DNA of 64,000 bases, taken from the NCBI GenBank assembly GCA_013400115.1, contig VXBP01003477.1, forward strand, positions 122,750-186,749, read 5' to 3'. The position numbers and the translations under genes were made by a program. How positions within the stretch are numbered: the first letter of the stretch is position 1; each line of letters starts with the position of its first letter. This DNA is from Rhinopomastus cyanomelas (taxonomy: Eukaryota > Chordata > Aves > Bucerotiformes > Rhinopomastidae). The notes under the pieces are model-generated. The model was not told where the DNA came from. It worked only from the letters and a program-made list of their open reading frames with translations, and did no database searches. Below are positions 12,961 through 24,200 of the stretch, piece by piece.

Positions 12961-14967
12961 CATTTATACTTATCCTCATCTAATTAATCCCTTTCCTTTG
13001 ACTGGCAGAAATAAAAATAGTGTAGATATCACGTTACTGTCCAATATTTGGGCAGTATTTTCTCCTTGATATGTTCCCCTCTCCTGTTTTTCTCTTAGTA
13101 TGTTCAAGAAAAAGATATAAACTGGCAATCTGAAGCCAAGCGCTAGGTTCCACATCAACTCCAGACTAGAACACATGAGGATTTGTATACGTGGCAAAGG
13201 GCATAAGCATTGTACCTGAGCTCTGACCGTAAGGGAATCTTATTCCTTTAACTTGAGTATGTTAGAGCTGAAAAGTGAAAAAATAACAGGTACATTGCTC
13301 TATTTTTTCCTATATGTACTACACTCCAGTGGAGAATGTGTTAAATAGTGGCTTTAGGAAGCAATTTCCTTTTATCTCATTAGCACATAATGGATTTATT
13401 GTGCCTCTGGAAAACTAGAAAGCAAAAAAAGGTAATACGAGGTAATATGCAGCACATTATGCATTAAGCCACAAAAACGCTTTCCTTCAAAAATTTGCAC
13501 TCCACTAAACCTTTGGACTTGACTTGCTATATGAAAAAATTAGTATTTCTTGCTACTATTTTATATTGCACAAAGATTTACAGATAAAAATTGGTTATGC
13601 TGTCAGTGGAACTCTCTACAGTTATTCACCTTGACGGTTGATGTCCCAAGAGTTTTTTTTAAGAAGATGGAAGGAAAGATTTTTGAACACAGGGAACTCA
13701 CAAACATGAGACAGGGTGCAAAAGGCTATTGTATTGTTCTAAAACATATCTTAATTTTGTATCTGTGTTTCAACTGGTATTTTGATAACATTCTTTGTTA
13801 AACTACGAAGCCAACCTCTAGGATACATTCCACTTGAGCAAAACTTCACAGCTAGTTGGGCCACATGAAAAACAACACAATTAATTATTAACTTTACTAG
13901 AAGTAGTTATTAACTGTACTGAAGGTAGTTATTTTTGATGACTGATACATGTAATGGAAATTATTATTGCCAGAGACATACTCTTATTTATTGTATTGGA
14001 AAACCATTCAATAAACTTAATTTCTATACAGTTGTTAACCAATGTGCAGTAGGATTATGCTAATTTTAACCTACAAATTATGCAATTTTGTCAGCTTGAT
14101 TCAGCACAATTAGCACCTTATAAAATACACAAAACATCAAAGTAGTATAAATAATTACGTATTAGAATGTGAGAGCATTAACTTTAATACTTAAGGCCAT
14201 TCTTACAGATAATAAGACAAGAAAATTTGTTTTTTTCAAGGAACTTCTACAATTAAATTGCTTAAGGAAACAGCTAACCTGTTCTGAGAGGTTTTGATGC
14301 TTTCATCTTATTTCACAGAATTTATGTATTTTGAGTGCTTAATTTATATTTAATTTAGATATTTTCTCTGTATTTGGACTAAAAGTTGTGATCTCATTTT
14401 AAACCCTGCTAGCCTGTACATCTTGCTCCTAAGTTTTGCTGCAGATCCATTCTGGGACAAGATTTAGCTGTACCCTGCCTTTCACCCACAAAATAGCATA
14501 TGGTCAGAAAGAAAAAAAAACAAACCTGCAACCACAATAACCTTAGCAATGGCATCTGCATCCATCTTTACAAAATGTTGTCTGTCATTCCCATAAAGTA
14601 GATTCTGCAGCATTACATAAAAATGAAAAGCACTATATATTACAATTACATTAGAAACAGTTTTATATCTTAAATTGTATTGATTGTGTTATTGTTCTTG
14701 CCCCAGTAGTCTGCAGCTTAACTTCCCATCATAGAGATAGTGATATCATTCATGTGTCAATCACCATTCTAAAGACAATGACAATTAAATTTGCTATGGA
14801 AAAGAAAAATCATGCCAGACATTGCCGGTTTTTAGACATTGAAATTCATTTTTATGAAGTGCAGGAGACTTACCAGTCTAATAGCAATTAAAAATAGTAT
14901 GTATACAAACATGTATACTGGTTTATAACAGATGCCAAGAGTCAATAGCATAAAAAGAATCAATCAA

Positions 14968-15007
14968 TTTAATTTACAAAATGTACATTTAATTTACAAA
15001 ATGTATA
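14968..15007 (+). repeat. 20-bp tandem duplication, two copies
   Basis: tttaatttacaaaatgtaca is followed at once by the same unit with one change at its end. AT-rich local duplication. Confidence 0.88.
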
Positions 15008-15049
15008 CAGTTATTTCCTCTTCATATGAATTTTAACGTTAAAATTCCA

Positions 15050-15950
15050 TCTTTTGCTTTTTATAAATTCTTTCCTCTATCAGAACATGAAATTATGTGT
15101 TCTAGAGAAATTTGCCTATACAGCTGGACTAAAAGTGGGTAACATCTTTTCTGAAGAGACATTGTTAAGCTGGGACCCTGACCTGGGCTGCTTTATAGCT
15201 ATTTCCAGGGCACACCCTGCTCACTGCATCAGCTCTGCTCCCCACCTCCAGGCACAGCTGAACCATCTAGAGAGATCCCTGCCTGCAGTCTCCTGCTCTC
15301 TTCTTGCTGCACCCTGACACACTCAATCATCCTTTGTGCACACCTCCAGTGCACTTGTCTATCACCAGAGCCTGAAGTCTCAAATGGCCTGTGTGCTGCT
15401 GTTTAAACAACATGTCAATCAAATATTTCCACATTCCTTCAAAATCTCAGTACCTGTGAGCACAGGACAGCATCTGGAAGATGGGACAGTCAGCAGAGAT
15501 GACACAACTACGATCTGGCAAGAGGTGATAGCCTATTTGGCCTGCCCAGCTGCTCCTGCATCCCACAGACCATATAAAATGTCCATTAATTACTGGAGTG
15601 AATTTGATAGGCTCCAGGAGAGAACCTCTTTGAGGCTGATTTCAGCTGAACTGAATCTAGTGCATTTTTCAGTGTGAATTGGAGCACATCAAGCAGGTAA
15701 TCTTGATCCAAATTAAAGTAATTGTGGACATGCTCTGAGTCAGTATCTTTGAAGCCAGAAACTGGTTCAGGAACCAGGGATTCAGAGTCTGGATCTAGAT
15801 TCAGGAACCAGCTGATCAGATCCATTTTGGGGCAAGGCTTACTGATAGTGACTATAACCTGCACAAAGAGACAGTGCAAGAACTAGAGCTATGGAGAACT
15901 GACAAGACATGTCCAGTTGTGGGAAACCAGCTCTCACAAATTCCTCAAGT
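15050..15950. other. GC-richer unassigned block
   Basis: Compared with its AT-rich surroundings this stretch is clearly richer in G and C, especially 15160-15310 (gctgggaccctgacctgggc). It has no CR1 landmarks and no convincing protein. An internal repeat of 'caggaaccag' occurs at about 15768 and 15812. It may be a decayed LTR or another old transposon, but I cannot identify it. Confidence 0.3.
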
Positions 15951-16109
15951 TACCATAACAACTCATGAATGAAAAAGTCACTTCAGTGAATTAATGACCC
16001 AGAACATGAATGTGTGCAATGCAGCGCTGGAGGTGCATGTTCCAGGATGTGTCTTCACTATTCTCCTGTAGTTACTAGAAAGTGCTTAAATCCTATGATT
16101 TTTATTAAC

Positions 16110-17190
16110 AATATTTGTCAACTAGGCAACTGCAGGTCTGTCAGCCTGATCTCAGTACTGGGTGTGACTACAGAGAGGCTTATTATGAGCACACTCACAC
16201 AGCAAGTGCGGGACAGCCAGGGGATCAGGGCCAGACAGCATGGGTTTATGAAAGGCAGGTCTTGCTTGACCAACCTGCTCTCCTTCTGTGACCAAGTGAT
16301 TCACCTACCGAATGAAGAGAAGGCCGTGGATGTTGTTTACTTGGGACTTCAGTAAAGCATTCGACAGTCTCCCATGGCCTTCTCATAGAGAAGCTGGCAG
16401 CTCCTGACTTAGACAGGGGGATTCATCACTGGGTTAAAAACTGGCTGCATGGCTGTGCCCAGAGACTTGTGCTGAATCCAGTTAAATCCAGCTGCTGACC
16501 AGTCGCAAGCAGTATTCCCCAGGGCTCAGTACTGGGGACAGCCTTGTGGAATAACTTCATCAATGATCTGGATGAGATTGAGTGCGCCTTTAGCAAGTTT
16601 GCAGAAGACACCAAACTGCATGTGTGAGTTGACCTGCGTGAGGGCAGGAAAGTTCTGCAGAGGGATCTGGACAGGCTGGATCAATAGGCCAAAGTCAACT
16701 GTATGAGATTTAATGAGGCCAAATGTTGGCCTCGGTCACAACATCAGAAATAGTGTGGCCAGGAGGACAAGAGAACTGACTGTTCCCTTGTATTCAGCAC
16801 TGCTGAGGCCTTACCTGGAGTACTGTGTTCGGATTTGGGCACCTGAATAAAAGAAGGACATTGAGCTGCTGCACTGTGTCCGAAGAAGGGCAACAAGTGA
16901 TACAAGGCCTGGAGGACAGGTCTTATGAGAAGCAGCTAAGGGAACTGGGGTTGTTTAGTCTGGAGAAAAGGAGGTTGAGGGGAGACCTTATCACCCTTTA
17001 TAACTGAAAGGAGGCTTTAGAGAGGTGGGTGCTAATCTCTTCTCCCATGTCACTAGAGATGAGAAGAAAAGGCCTAAATTTATGCCAAGGGAGGTTTAGA
17101 CTGGACATTAAGAAAAAATTCTTCACTGAAAGTCAGGATGATCTTGAAGGTCTCTTCCAACCTTAATGAGTCTATGACTCTATTCTTAGT
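16110..17190 (+). mobile_element. CR1 LINE with RT region, internally deleted
   Basis: Plus-strand CR1 starting in RT: CRSVSLISVLGV, then HGFMKGRSCLTNLLSF, then AVDVVYLG where a frameshift breaks the DFSKAFD motif. Further on come SSIPQGSVLG and FAEDTKL (FADD changed to FAED). Two internal deletions are visible. One is near 16750, where the end of the RT domain jumps to the VPLYSALLRPYLEYC region. The other is near 17131, where the C-terminus jumps to the tail (gatcttgaaggtctcttcca, type C-like). Confidence 0.92.
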
Positions 17191-17506
17191 GCAACTTTTA
17201 ATAACCCATTTTTCCTCCAATATTGTCCTGTTCAATTCTCTCTTTTCAGCCACATATCTCAAAATCTCCCAGCAAAGGTGGCTTTAGAGCAGAAGGAATA
17301 ACAGAAAAACTGATGATACAATTTAATGCTGGCTATTGACTCTCTGTCCCTGAAAGAAGTTATTTATCCTCTTTCAGGTCTGGCAGAGGAATACAGAAAC
17401 ATAACACTGAAATAAGAAAAGAGGTCTTCCTCCTCTTACTAAAAAAAGTACTAACAGACTACTTAGAATCGTCATCTTAAAATACTGATGCCTGTATCTG
17501 CAGTAG

Positions 17507-18094
17507 GTATTAGAAACTGTGTCCTTCAGAAGTAGGGAGGTGATTGTCCCCCTGGACTCAGCACTGGTGAGGCTGCACTGTGAGTACTGGGTGCAGTTTT
17601 AGGCACCTCAGTACAAGGGAAACATCGAGGTGCTGGAGCAAGTGTAGAAGAGGGCAACAAAGGAGGTGAGGGGCGTGGAGAATAAATCCTATGAGGAAAG
17701 GTTGACAGAGTTAAGGCTGTTTAGTTTAAAGAAGAGGAGGATAAGAGGAGACCTCATCGCTCTCTACAACTATCTGCAAGAACATTGTAGAGATGTTGGT
17801 GCTGGTCTCTTCTCACAGGCAATTAGTGACAGAACCAAAGGGAATGGCTTCAAGTTTCAACAGGATAGGTTTAGACTAGACATCAGATAAAAATTCTTCA
17901 TGGCAAGAGTGGTCAGACTAGTGCCTGAATGGGCTGCCCAAGGCAGTGGTGGAGTCCCCATCTGTGGATGCATTTACAAGTTGCTTTGATGTAGCATTGG
18001 GCAATCTGGTTTAGGGGTGACCTTGTAGAGCTGATGGTCGGACTGGATGATTCCAAGGGTCTTTTCCAACCTGAATGATTATTATTCTATTTTT
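17507..18094 (+). mobile_element. CR1 LINE fragment, tail type B
   Basis: It starts in the region that in sense gives VPLDSALVRLHCEYWVQF. It continues with NKSYEERLTELRLFSLKKRR and GDLIALYNYLQEHCRDVGAG, and ends with a gattccaagggtcttttcca tail and an eroded octamer. Stop codons interrupt the frame. Confidence 0.94.
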
Positions 18095-19534
18095 TACCTC
18101 TTAGAGTTTTTCAGTCAGTTAAAAATTTATTTGGGTTTCTTATTGTTTCCCTTTCATTTGGACAACTCACTTGAATTGAGAAACTTAGATCCAATAACAG
18201 TCATTAACTAGACTATAGAATAAGAGTAGCATAAAGTACACAGCTCTGTGTTTCTTAAAACAAAATACTGATGAATCTTACAGAACAAATAGGAAAGGGA
18301 AAGTTGTACTGAGAGAGGAAAGCATGTATCATATGTCTAACCAGGAGAAAATATTTCTGAGTCTTAGTCTGTTCAGATAAAATACTTCAGAGTGTCTTTT
18401 CTGTGTTTAACAAAATCAACTTTAATTCTTATACCTATGACCATTAAAAAAAAAAAAACAACCCAAAAAGCTCCTGTACATAGAAAACATATTTTTCAGC
18501 ACCATTACATTTTTCTAAGTATTTATTGAGAGATGACATTTGAAAATTTGCCTTTTTACCTTTTTCTACTGTGAATGATCAACTGCAGTTAAGCATTAGC
18601 AATATTCAGGATAAATATTAAAAGTAAAATGTATTTTGTATAAAAGTAGCTGAATGGTACAGGTTACCATAACATGGGCAACCAACATAATCTGAAAAAA
18701 TTAAATGAGGTGATTTTGAGATTTTTTAGGCATGTATGTATAATATGTACAAAGAAATACATATATTTATAAATATATATGCTAATTAAATATAATCATT
18801 TAAAACAAGGACATTTCAAAGTATGATGTATACTATCCATGTGCAGTGTAAGACGTAAGGCACTATCACTTATAACTTATCAATCTAGGAGTTCTTAATA
18901 AATAAATAGCAAAAACTATTTTTGTTAGCTACTGGTGATGGGGAAAATTTAAACTACATACAGCTGTCTGAAAGGGTCAGTATCAAGAAGTTCGTATCTC
19001 TTGTAAATAGCATCAGTAAAGAACAGGCTACTTAATGACTTGATAACTCAGAGAAGAACAGGAGAATAATTGTTTTTACTGTCTCTGTAAAATGATGATG
19101 TTAGAGACTAAAGACTTGAATGAAGTGCCTACATGTTATTACAAGCCTAATGAACATTTGCCTTGTAAATGATTTTCAAGTTAATGTAACATAGTCCCAG
19201 AAAAATTAAGATCTTCTAATGATAGAACCAACAAAACAAAAACCAGGAATTTGTGAACCTTAACATGTTCAGCAGATACATCAAGAGTTTGTTAAATATT
19301 TATCAGTAACTTGTTTCTCCTTCAGATTCTTGCCCATTTGTGTATAGTCACCTCATGCACGACTTAAAGACTTAAAATCACTTAAAGAGTGATTTTTGGG
19401 AGAGAAATTTTTACGCCTACCACCTACAACAACATGATGATGAAGGGACTCCAGTCACATTATTTGCTTGTACAGCATAATTTAGGGATCATGTAATACA
19501 CTGCCTTCAGAAGTTACAGGGGATCTGAAAACCC

Positions 19535-20088
19535 AGTATGTTCATGCAAAATTTGGAGATCAAAGATTATTTAAACACATTCCCCATAAGCCCTTCCTTG
19601 CTGATGAGATCAAGGTCCAGAATAGCATTGGTATGACTGAAGTCCTTGGGGCATGAGGATCAGGGCTTGTGAATATGAACATCTGTTTATAAAGTGCTTC
19701 ATCCACTTGGACTTTCTGTAGCAGATCTCAACCACAGTATCACCTGTCCCTATCTTCTCTTATTCTAACACATAAGCTGTTGGTCAGGTTCTGATCCATC
19801 AACAGGAGTTCCATACTCTCCAGCTGGTCATTGACATAGAAAGTGACATTCCCGCATCATCTCCTCTGCCTATTCTACCTAAAGAGCTTACACAATTCCA
19901 CACTAACTGTAGAAGTATGAGAAGAATATAACTATGGAAGAAGACTCTAGTCACAGGAGTCATCCCACCATGTCTCTGTGATGCCAATAAGATCATAGTC
20001 CTGCAGGCACACACAGCTTAACTCCTCTGTTCATTCCCCACACTATGTGTGTTTGCATAAAGCCATTTAAACTGTGCCCTCAAGCTGA
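19535..20088 (-). mobile_element. CR1 LINE endonuclease-domain fragment (no 3' end)
   Basis: The minus-strand reading contains GITETWWDDSCD at about 19960-20000 (catcacagagacatggtggg on that strand), the conserved ITETWW block of the CR1 apurinic-like endonuclease. Other pieces follow: NTHSVGNEQ, a GR.GRGDDAGMSL block matching the RRGGGVALY region, a GDTVV..CYR block, and ALILM (where ALVLMGDFN is expected). Frames are shifted several times. Unlike almost all other copies it lacks RT and the 3' tail, so it was probably separated by deletion or inversion. Confidence 0.8.
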
Positions 20089-20434
20089 TTTACTGTCAGG
20101 AATTCCCTTGTGCTAAAAAATAAGCTTCATTTAAAACCAAACAGTTCAGTTTAACAATATTTATTATCTCCCAGTAAAGAAAGTAATTAGTAGAATGTAT
20201 GTGTATTCAGATTAGCAGTGTTTAAATGAGTCATAAAAATATTATAACTTTGTTTACTTGTTCGTTTAAGGTTTGCATTGAGATATTAGAGCTTTCTCTA
20301 ATAAAATAATTAAAATGTTCCATTTTCTTCTGATTTGAATGCAATAACTTTTACACTCTTGTACAACAAGATGCAATTATGATCCTAAAGAACCATAGCG
20401 ATATTGAGTCACAAGAAATTATGAAAAGGAGAAG

Positions 20435-20759
20435 ATGAGCCAGCAGTGTGCCCAGATGCCCAAGGCCAATGGCATCCTGGCCTGGATTAGAAACTGTGTG
20501 TCCAGCAAGAGCAGGAAAGTGAATGTCCCCCTGTACTCAGCACTGGTGAGGCTGCACCTTGACTACTGGGTCCAGTTTTGGGCACCTCAATACAAGGGAA
20601 ACATCGAGGTGCTGGAGCAAGTGCTGAGGAGGGTAACAGAGCTGCTGAAGGGCCTGGAGAATAAATCTGATGAGGAGAGATGGAGAGAGTTGGGACTATT
20701 TAGACTGAGGAAGAGGAGGCTAAAGGGAGACCTCATCATGCTGTACAACTATATGAAAG
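20435..20759 (+). mobile_element. CR1 LINE, type B, 5' half of an interrupted copy
   Basis: Sense reading MSQQCAQMPKANGILAWIRN, then VNVPLYSALVRLHLDYWVQF, then RWRELGLFRLRKRRLKGD. It breaks at ctgtacaactatatgaaag. The remainder of the same copy is at 20986-21290. Confidence 0.94.
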
Positions 20760-20985
20760 AAGTTCCATATAAATATTAAAAGGAACTTCTTCACAGTGAG
20801 GGTAACAGAGCACTGCAAGGGGCTGCCCAGGGGGGTTGTGGAGTCTCCTTCTCTGGAGATGTTTAAAACCCACCTGGATGTGTTTCTGTGTGATTTGGTG
20901 TAGGTGATCTTGCTGTGGCAGGGGGATTGGGCTAGATCATCTTTTGAGGTCCCTTCCAATCCCTAATGATTCTATGATTCTGTGA
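20760..20985 (+). mobile_element. CR1 LINE, tail type A, nested insertion
   Basis: It begins aagttccatataaatattaa and ends gaggtcccttccaatcccta with tgattctatgattctgtga. It splits the type B copy between 'ctgaaag' and 'cattgtagagatg', so type A activity came after type B. The orientation is the same as that of the host copy. Confidence 0.95.
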
Positions 20986-21290
20986 CATTGTAGAGATGCC
21001 GGTGCTGATCTTTTCTCAAAGGCAATTAGCAACAGAACCAGAGGGAAGGGCTTCAAGTTTCAACAGGGTAGGTTTAGGCTAGACATCAGGAAAACATTCT
21101 TCATGGAGAGTGGTCAGGCACTGGAATGGTTTGCCCAGGGTGGTGGCTGAGTCTCCATCCCTGAGTGCGTGTGAAAATCAGTGTTGGGGAATCTGGTTTA
21201 GGGATGAACTTGCAGAGTAGGGTTGATGGTTGGAGTTGATGATCCCGAGGGTCTTTTCTACCCAGGATGATTCTGTGCTTATATGAGACT
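20986..21290 (+). mobile_element. CR1 LINE, type B, 3' half of an interrupted copy
   Basis: It resumes at cattgtagagatgccggtgc and runs to gatcccgagggtcttttcta and a worn tail (gatgattctgtgctta). With 20435-20759 it forms one continuous CR1 once the nested piece is removed. Confidence 0.94.
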
Positions 21291-24200
21291 TTGTAGTAGT
21301 TACAGTTAATTTATGGTTGTTGTGTGTCCCCTCTGGATATACTTTTAGTTAGTACTTGTTCATTGAACTGCCAGGTGTATTGAAACAGACAATAAAAGTG
21401 TCCATAGTTTTCCAGAGTTACTCTGACCTAACTATATAATAGAAATTATTTTATTTTGTAGACAAACTAAGCAAAGAAAAGTGGTGAGTGAAGCTATACA
21501 GAATATTTGTAGTGCATATTTCACTTAGTGGACTTTACATAACTCATATTTTGATGTTTTAGAGAGTCACACTGTGGTATGAAAATTCACTACAATAAAT
21601 CTTTTCAGTATTACATCACAGCAGAAGGCTTTGGGTGTTTTATTAGCATAAAGAGTTAGGCACCATGGAGTTGCTCATCTTCTAAACGAGCAAACACGGT
21701 CATGCTATTTGGCACGTACTGAGTTTGGAGGTGTGTCTGCAGTGATAGGAGTATTAAGGACTTTATGACCCCTCTGTGGCACACAAAACCATTACTCAGG
21801 TGCTGTGATAGATTAAAGCCAAGAACATTTTTGGAATTATGTGCATGTGGCCTATTCCTTTTCTGCAGCTGCACCCTCTAGGAAATAGGGCTTTCTTGTG
21901 CATCACAAAAAACAAGAGAAGTTGAGAAGTCTTTCTAGGAAAAATGTCCAGCATCCATGACAAGAATTTTGAAGGTTATGGAACACAGGCTTATGTTGAA
22001 GTTATGGATTGAAAATGGGGACTAAAGAGGCTTTAATTCTCCTGTCCTTGTGGCTGGCATTTCAGAGACTTCCAGCCTAGGAATGCAATTTTCCCCTAGC
22101 TTTTCAGATCTGCTTGCCAGATTCATGAGTTAGAGGGGAACGTCAGTCTAGGCAGCAGCCAGAAATAAACGGCAGTTCCTGTCTGAAACACAACCTGACA
22201 TCCCAATCCCATTGCACCTGACCTACAAGTGGCTGAAAGAGAATTGTTATGTTTTCTAACACTGCTTGGACAAATAACCTACAATTTCAAAATACCCTTA
22301 CACTTTGCTTACAGTTTGAAGGACTGCAGTTCTGCGGTATAAATTTAATTAACAGTAGAAAACAGCACTGAAATACGTTTTCACAAAAGGATCCTGAGCT
22401 CCTGTTTTGTCTGCAGCGCTAAAGGAGGTCTTAAAAATCTCTTCTGGCTTGTCAGCCTAACTAACAGCAGTAAAGGCTCGTGCAATTGGTTCTCCACAGA
22501 CACTTTATTTCCCTTCCTTCTGTATCTAGGAAACACAAAGCTATATTCCTGTGAGGATAAAGTAGTGACAGCAAAATAGCTCTTTAAACTACAGCAACCT
22601 CCCTTTTCAGGGAGGAGTAAGGGCTCCATCTACAAAATGTCAGTCAGCTTGATTCTTTTTTTAAAAAACCCCAACCCTTATAGCAGTTACAAAGAGGCAC
22701 CCAATCTCCTGCCAGTTCCTGGGGATCAATACATCACTCTCCCTTTCAACTAATCTCTTCTGAATCGCTATGCGAAAAGAGTAAGTTTTTCAACTAGAGT
22801 AGCACATCTCTTTTTGAATCAAGCTGTGGCAAGCTGTATTTTTAATTCTTTGGGCCCTGATTACGCCTGGTTCTGTTCAAGGTAAATCTAAATACTGTCA
22901 TAGGCACATTCCACCATTAGCAGAGAACAGTACTGATCCTCTTGGGGCTTCTGCAGTAAAGAATCTATACAGGATAGACTGAAAATTTTGTAAAAGTGGT
23001 GCATAAATGCAGAACTAAAAACCAGTCACCTACATGCTATGTAAACACAGCTAAAAATACTGCAGTACTTCTATTCTCTTGTGGAAGAGTCCTGCTTTTT
23101 CTGCTGCCTGACACAGACTATCTAACCTGCAGTAATATTATATAAATATTGACTAGTTGTGCAATGAAAGCAATTTAATGGCTGTACCTTGGTTTAGCAT
23201 GACCGTTTCAATCAGGGTTTTCTGCTAATATCACAAGTACAATGAGCCATGAGTACAGATATGCTGTAAACCTTCATCTATGAAGCTAGATCAATCATAC
23301 AAAAGTAGGAAGAGGTCTGCTATAAACACCTCATACTGAGTTGTAAACTCTACTGAGCATGATGTGTTCTGCAGGAAAACATGGTGTTAGTGAACCCTAT
23401 TGCTGCAAGTCTTTAAACATAAAAGGATGGCATTAGCCATTTGTAACATTAACAATCTCACAAAGAGGAAACAACAGGTGAATAGACTTCTGCTGTTAAT
23501 GGCAGATGAAGAGGCCCTCAGTATCAAGGTTCTTCTCATGTACCTGTTACAGGAATTCAAAGTTGTGCTTTGTCCCTCTCTTCTTCAGCAAATGTAAGAA
23601 TACACTGAGCAATAATCAGCCTCAAGGTCACATTTAGCTCACTAGATGATGAGATGAATTTGTACATAATTTATCTGAACTTGTATGTCCTTTAGAAATA
23701 TTGCTGACCGCAGCAGAAATAATAGTGTTGGGCAGTTTAAGAAATACCAAATGCCCAAAGCAGCTGTGCATCAATGTCAGTGGTATATTGTTGACGCAAC
23801 CTTCTCATTACTTAGTGCCAAAGCAGAGTATGACAAAGCTAAGCTGTCCTATTAGCTGTCACTGTTCCTTCTCTGCAAATAGGCAAGGAACCTAGAATTT
23901 CTTATTATCTTAGCACTCTTCAAAAGTGCTAAGCAAACAACCTGCTGTCACTTAATCTAGCTGGCAAGGAACCTTGATCACATCTCAGAATTTACATAGG
24001 TGATAAAGAGGAAACAGTGTCAAAAGAAAGAAAATAAAAAAGAAGGAACAGAATGAGATTAGCTGTCTGGCTGTTTTCTTCAAGACAGTTGTGTTGTTCT
24101 AAAGTTAGAAATAAAAGAGAGAGAAAATTTTAGAATTTCAAGTGTCTTTTTTGGTTTTTTTAAAACATTCTATTATATAATCCACTATTTAGTGACAAGT

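Noticed and set aside
15050..15950. Solo LTR of an endogenous retrovirus
   Set aside because: No clear TG...CA ends, polyadenylation signal arrangement or target duplication could be seen, so the call is left open.
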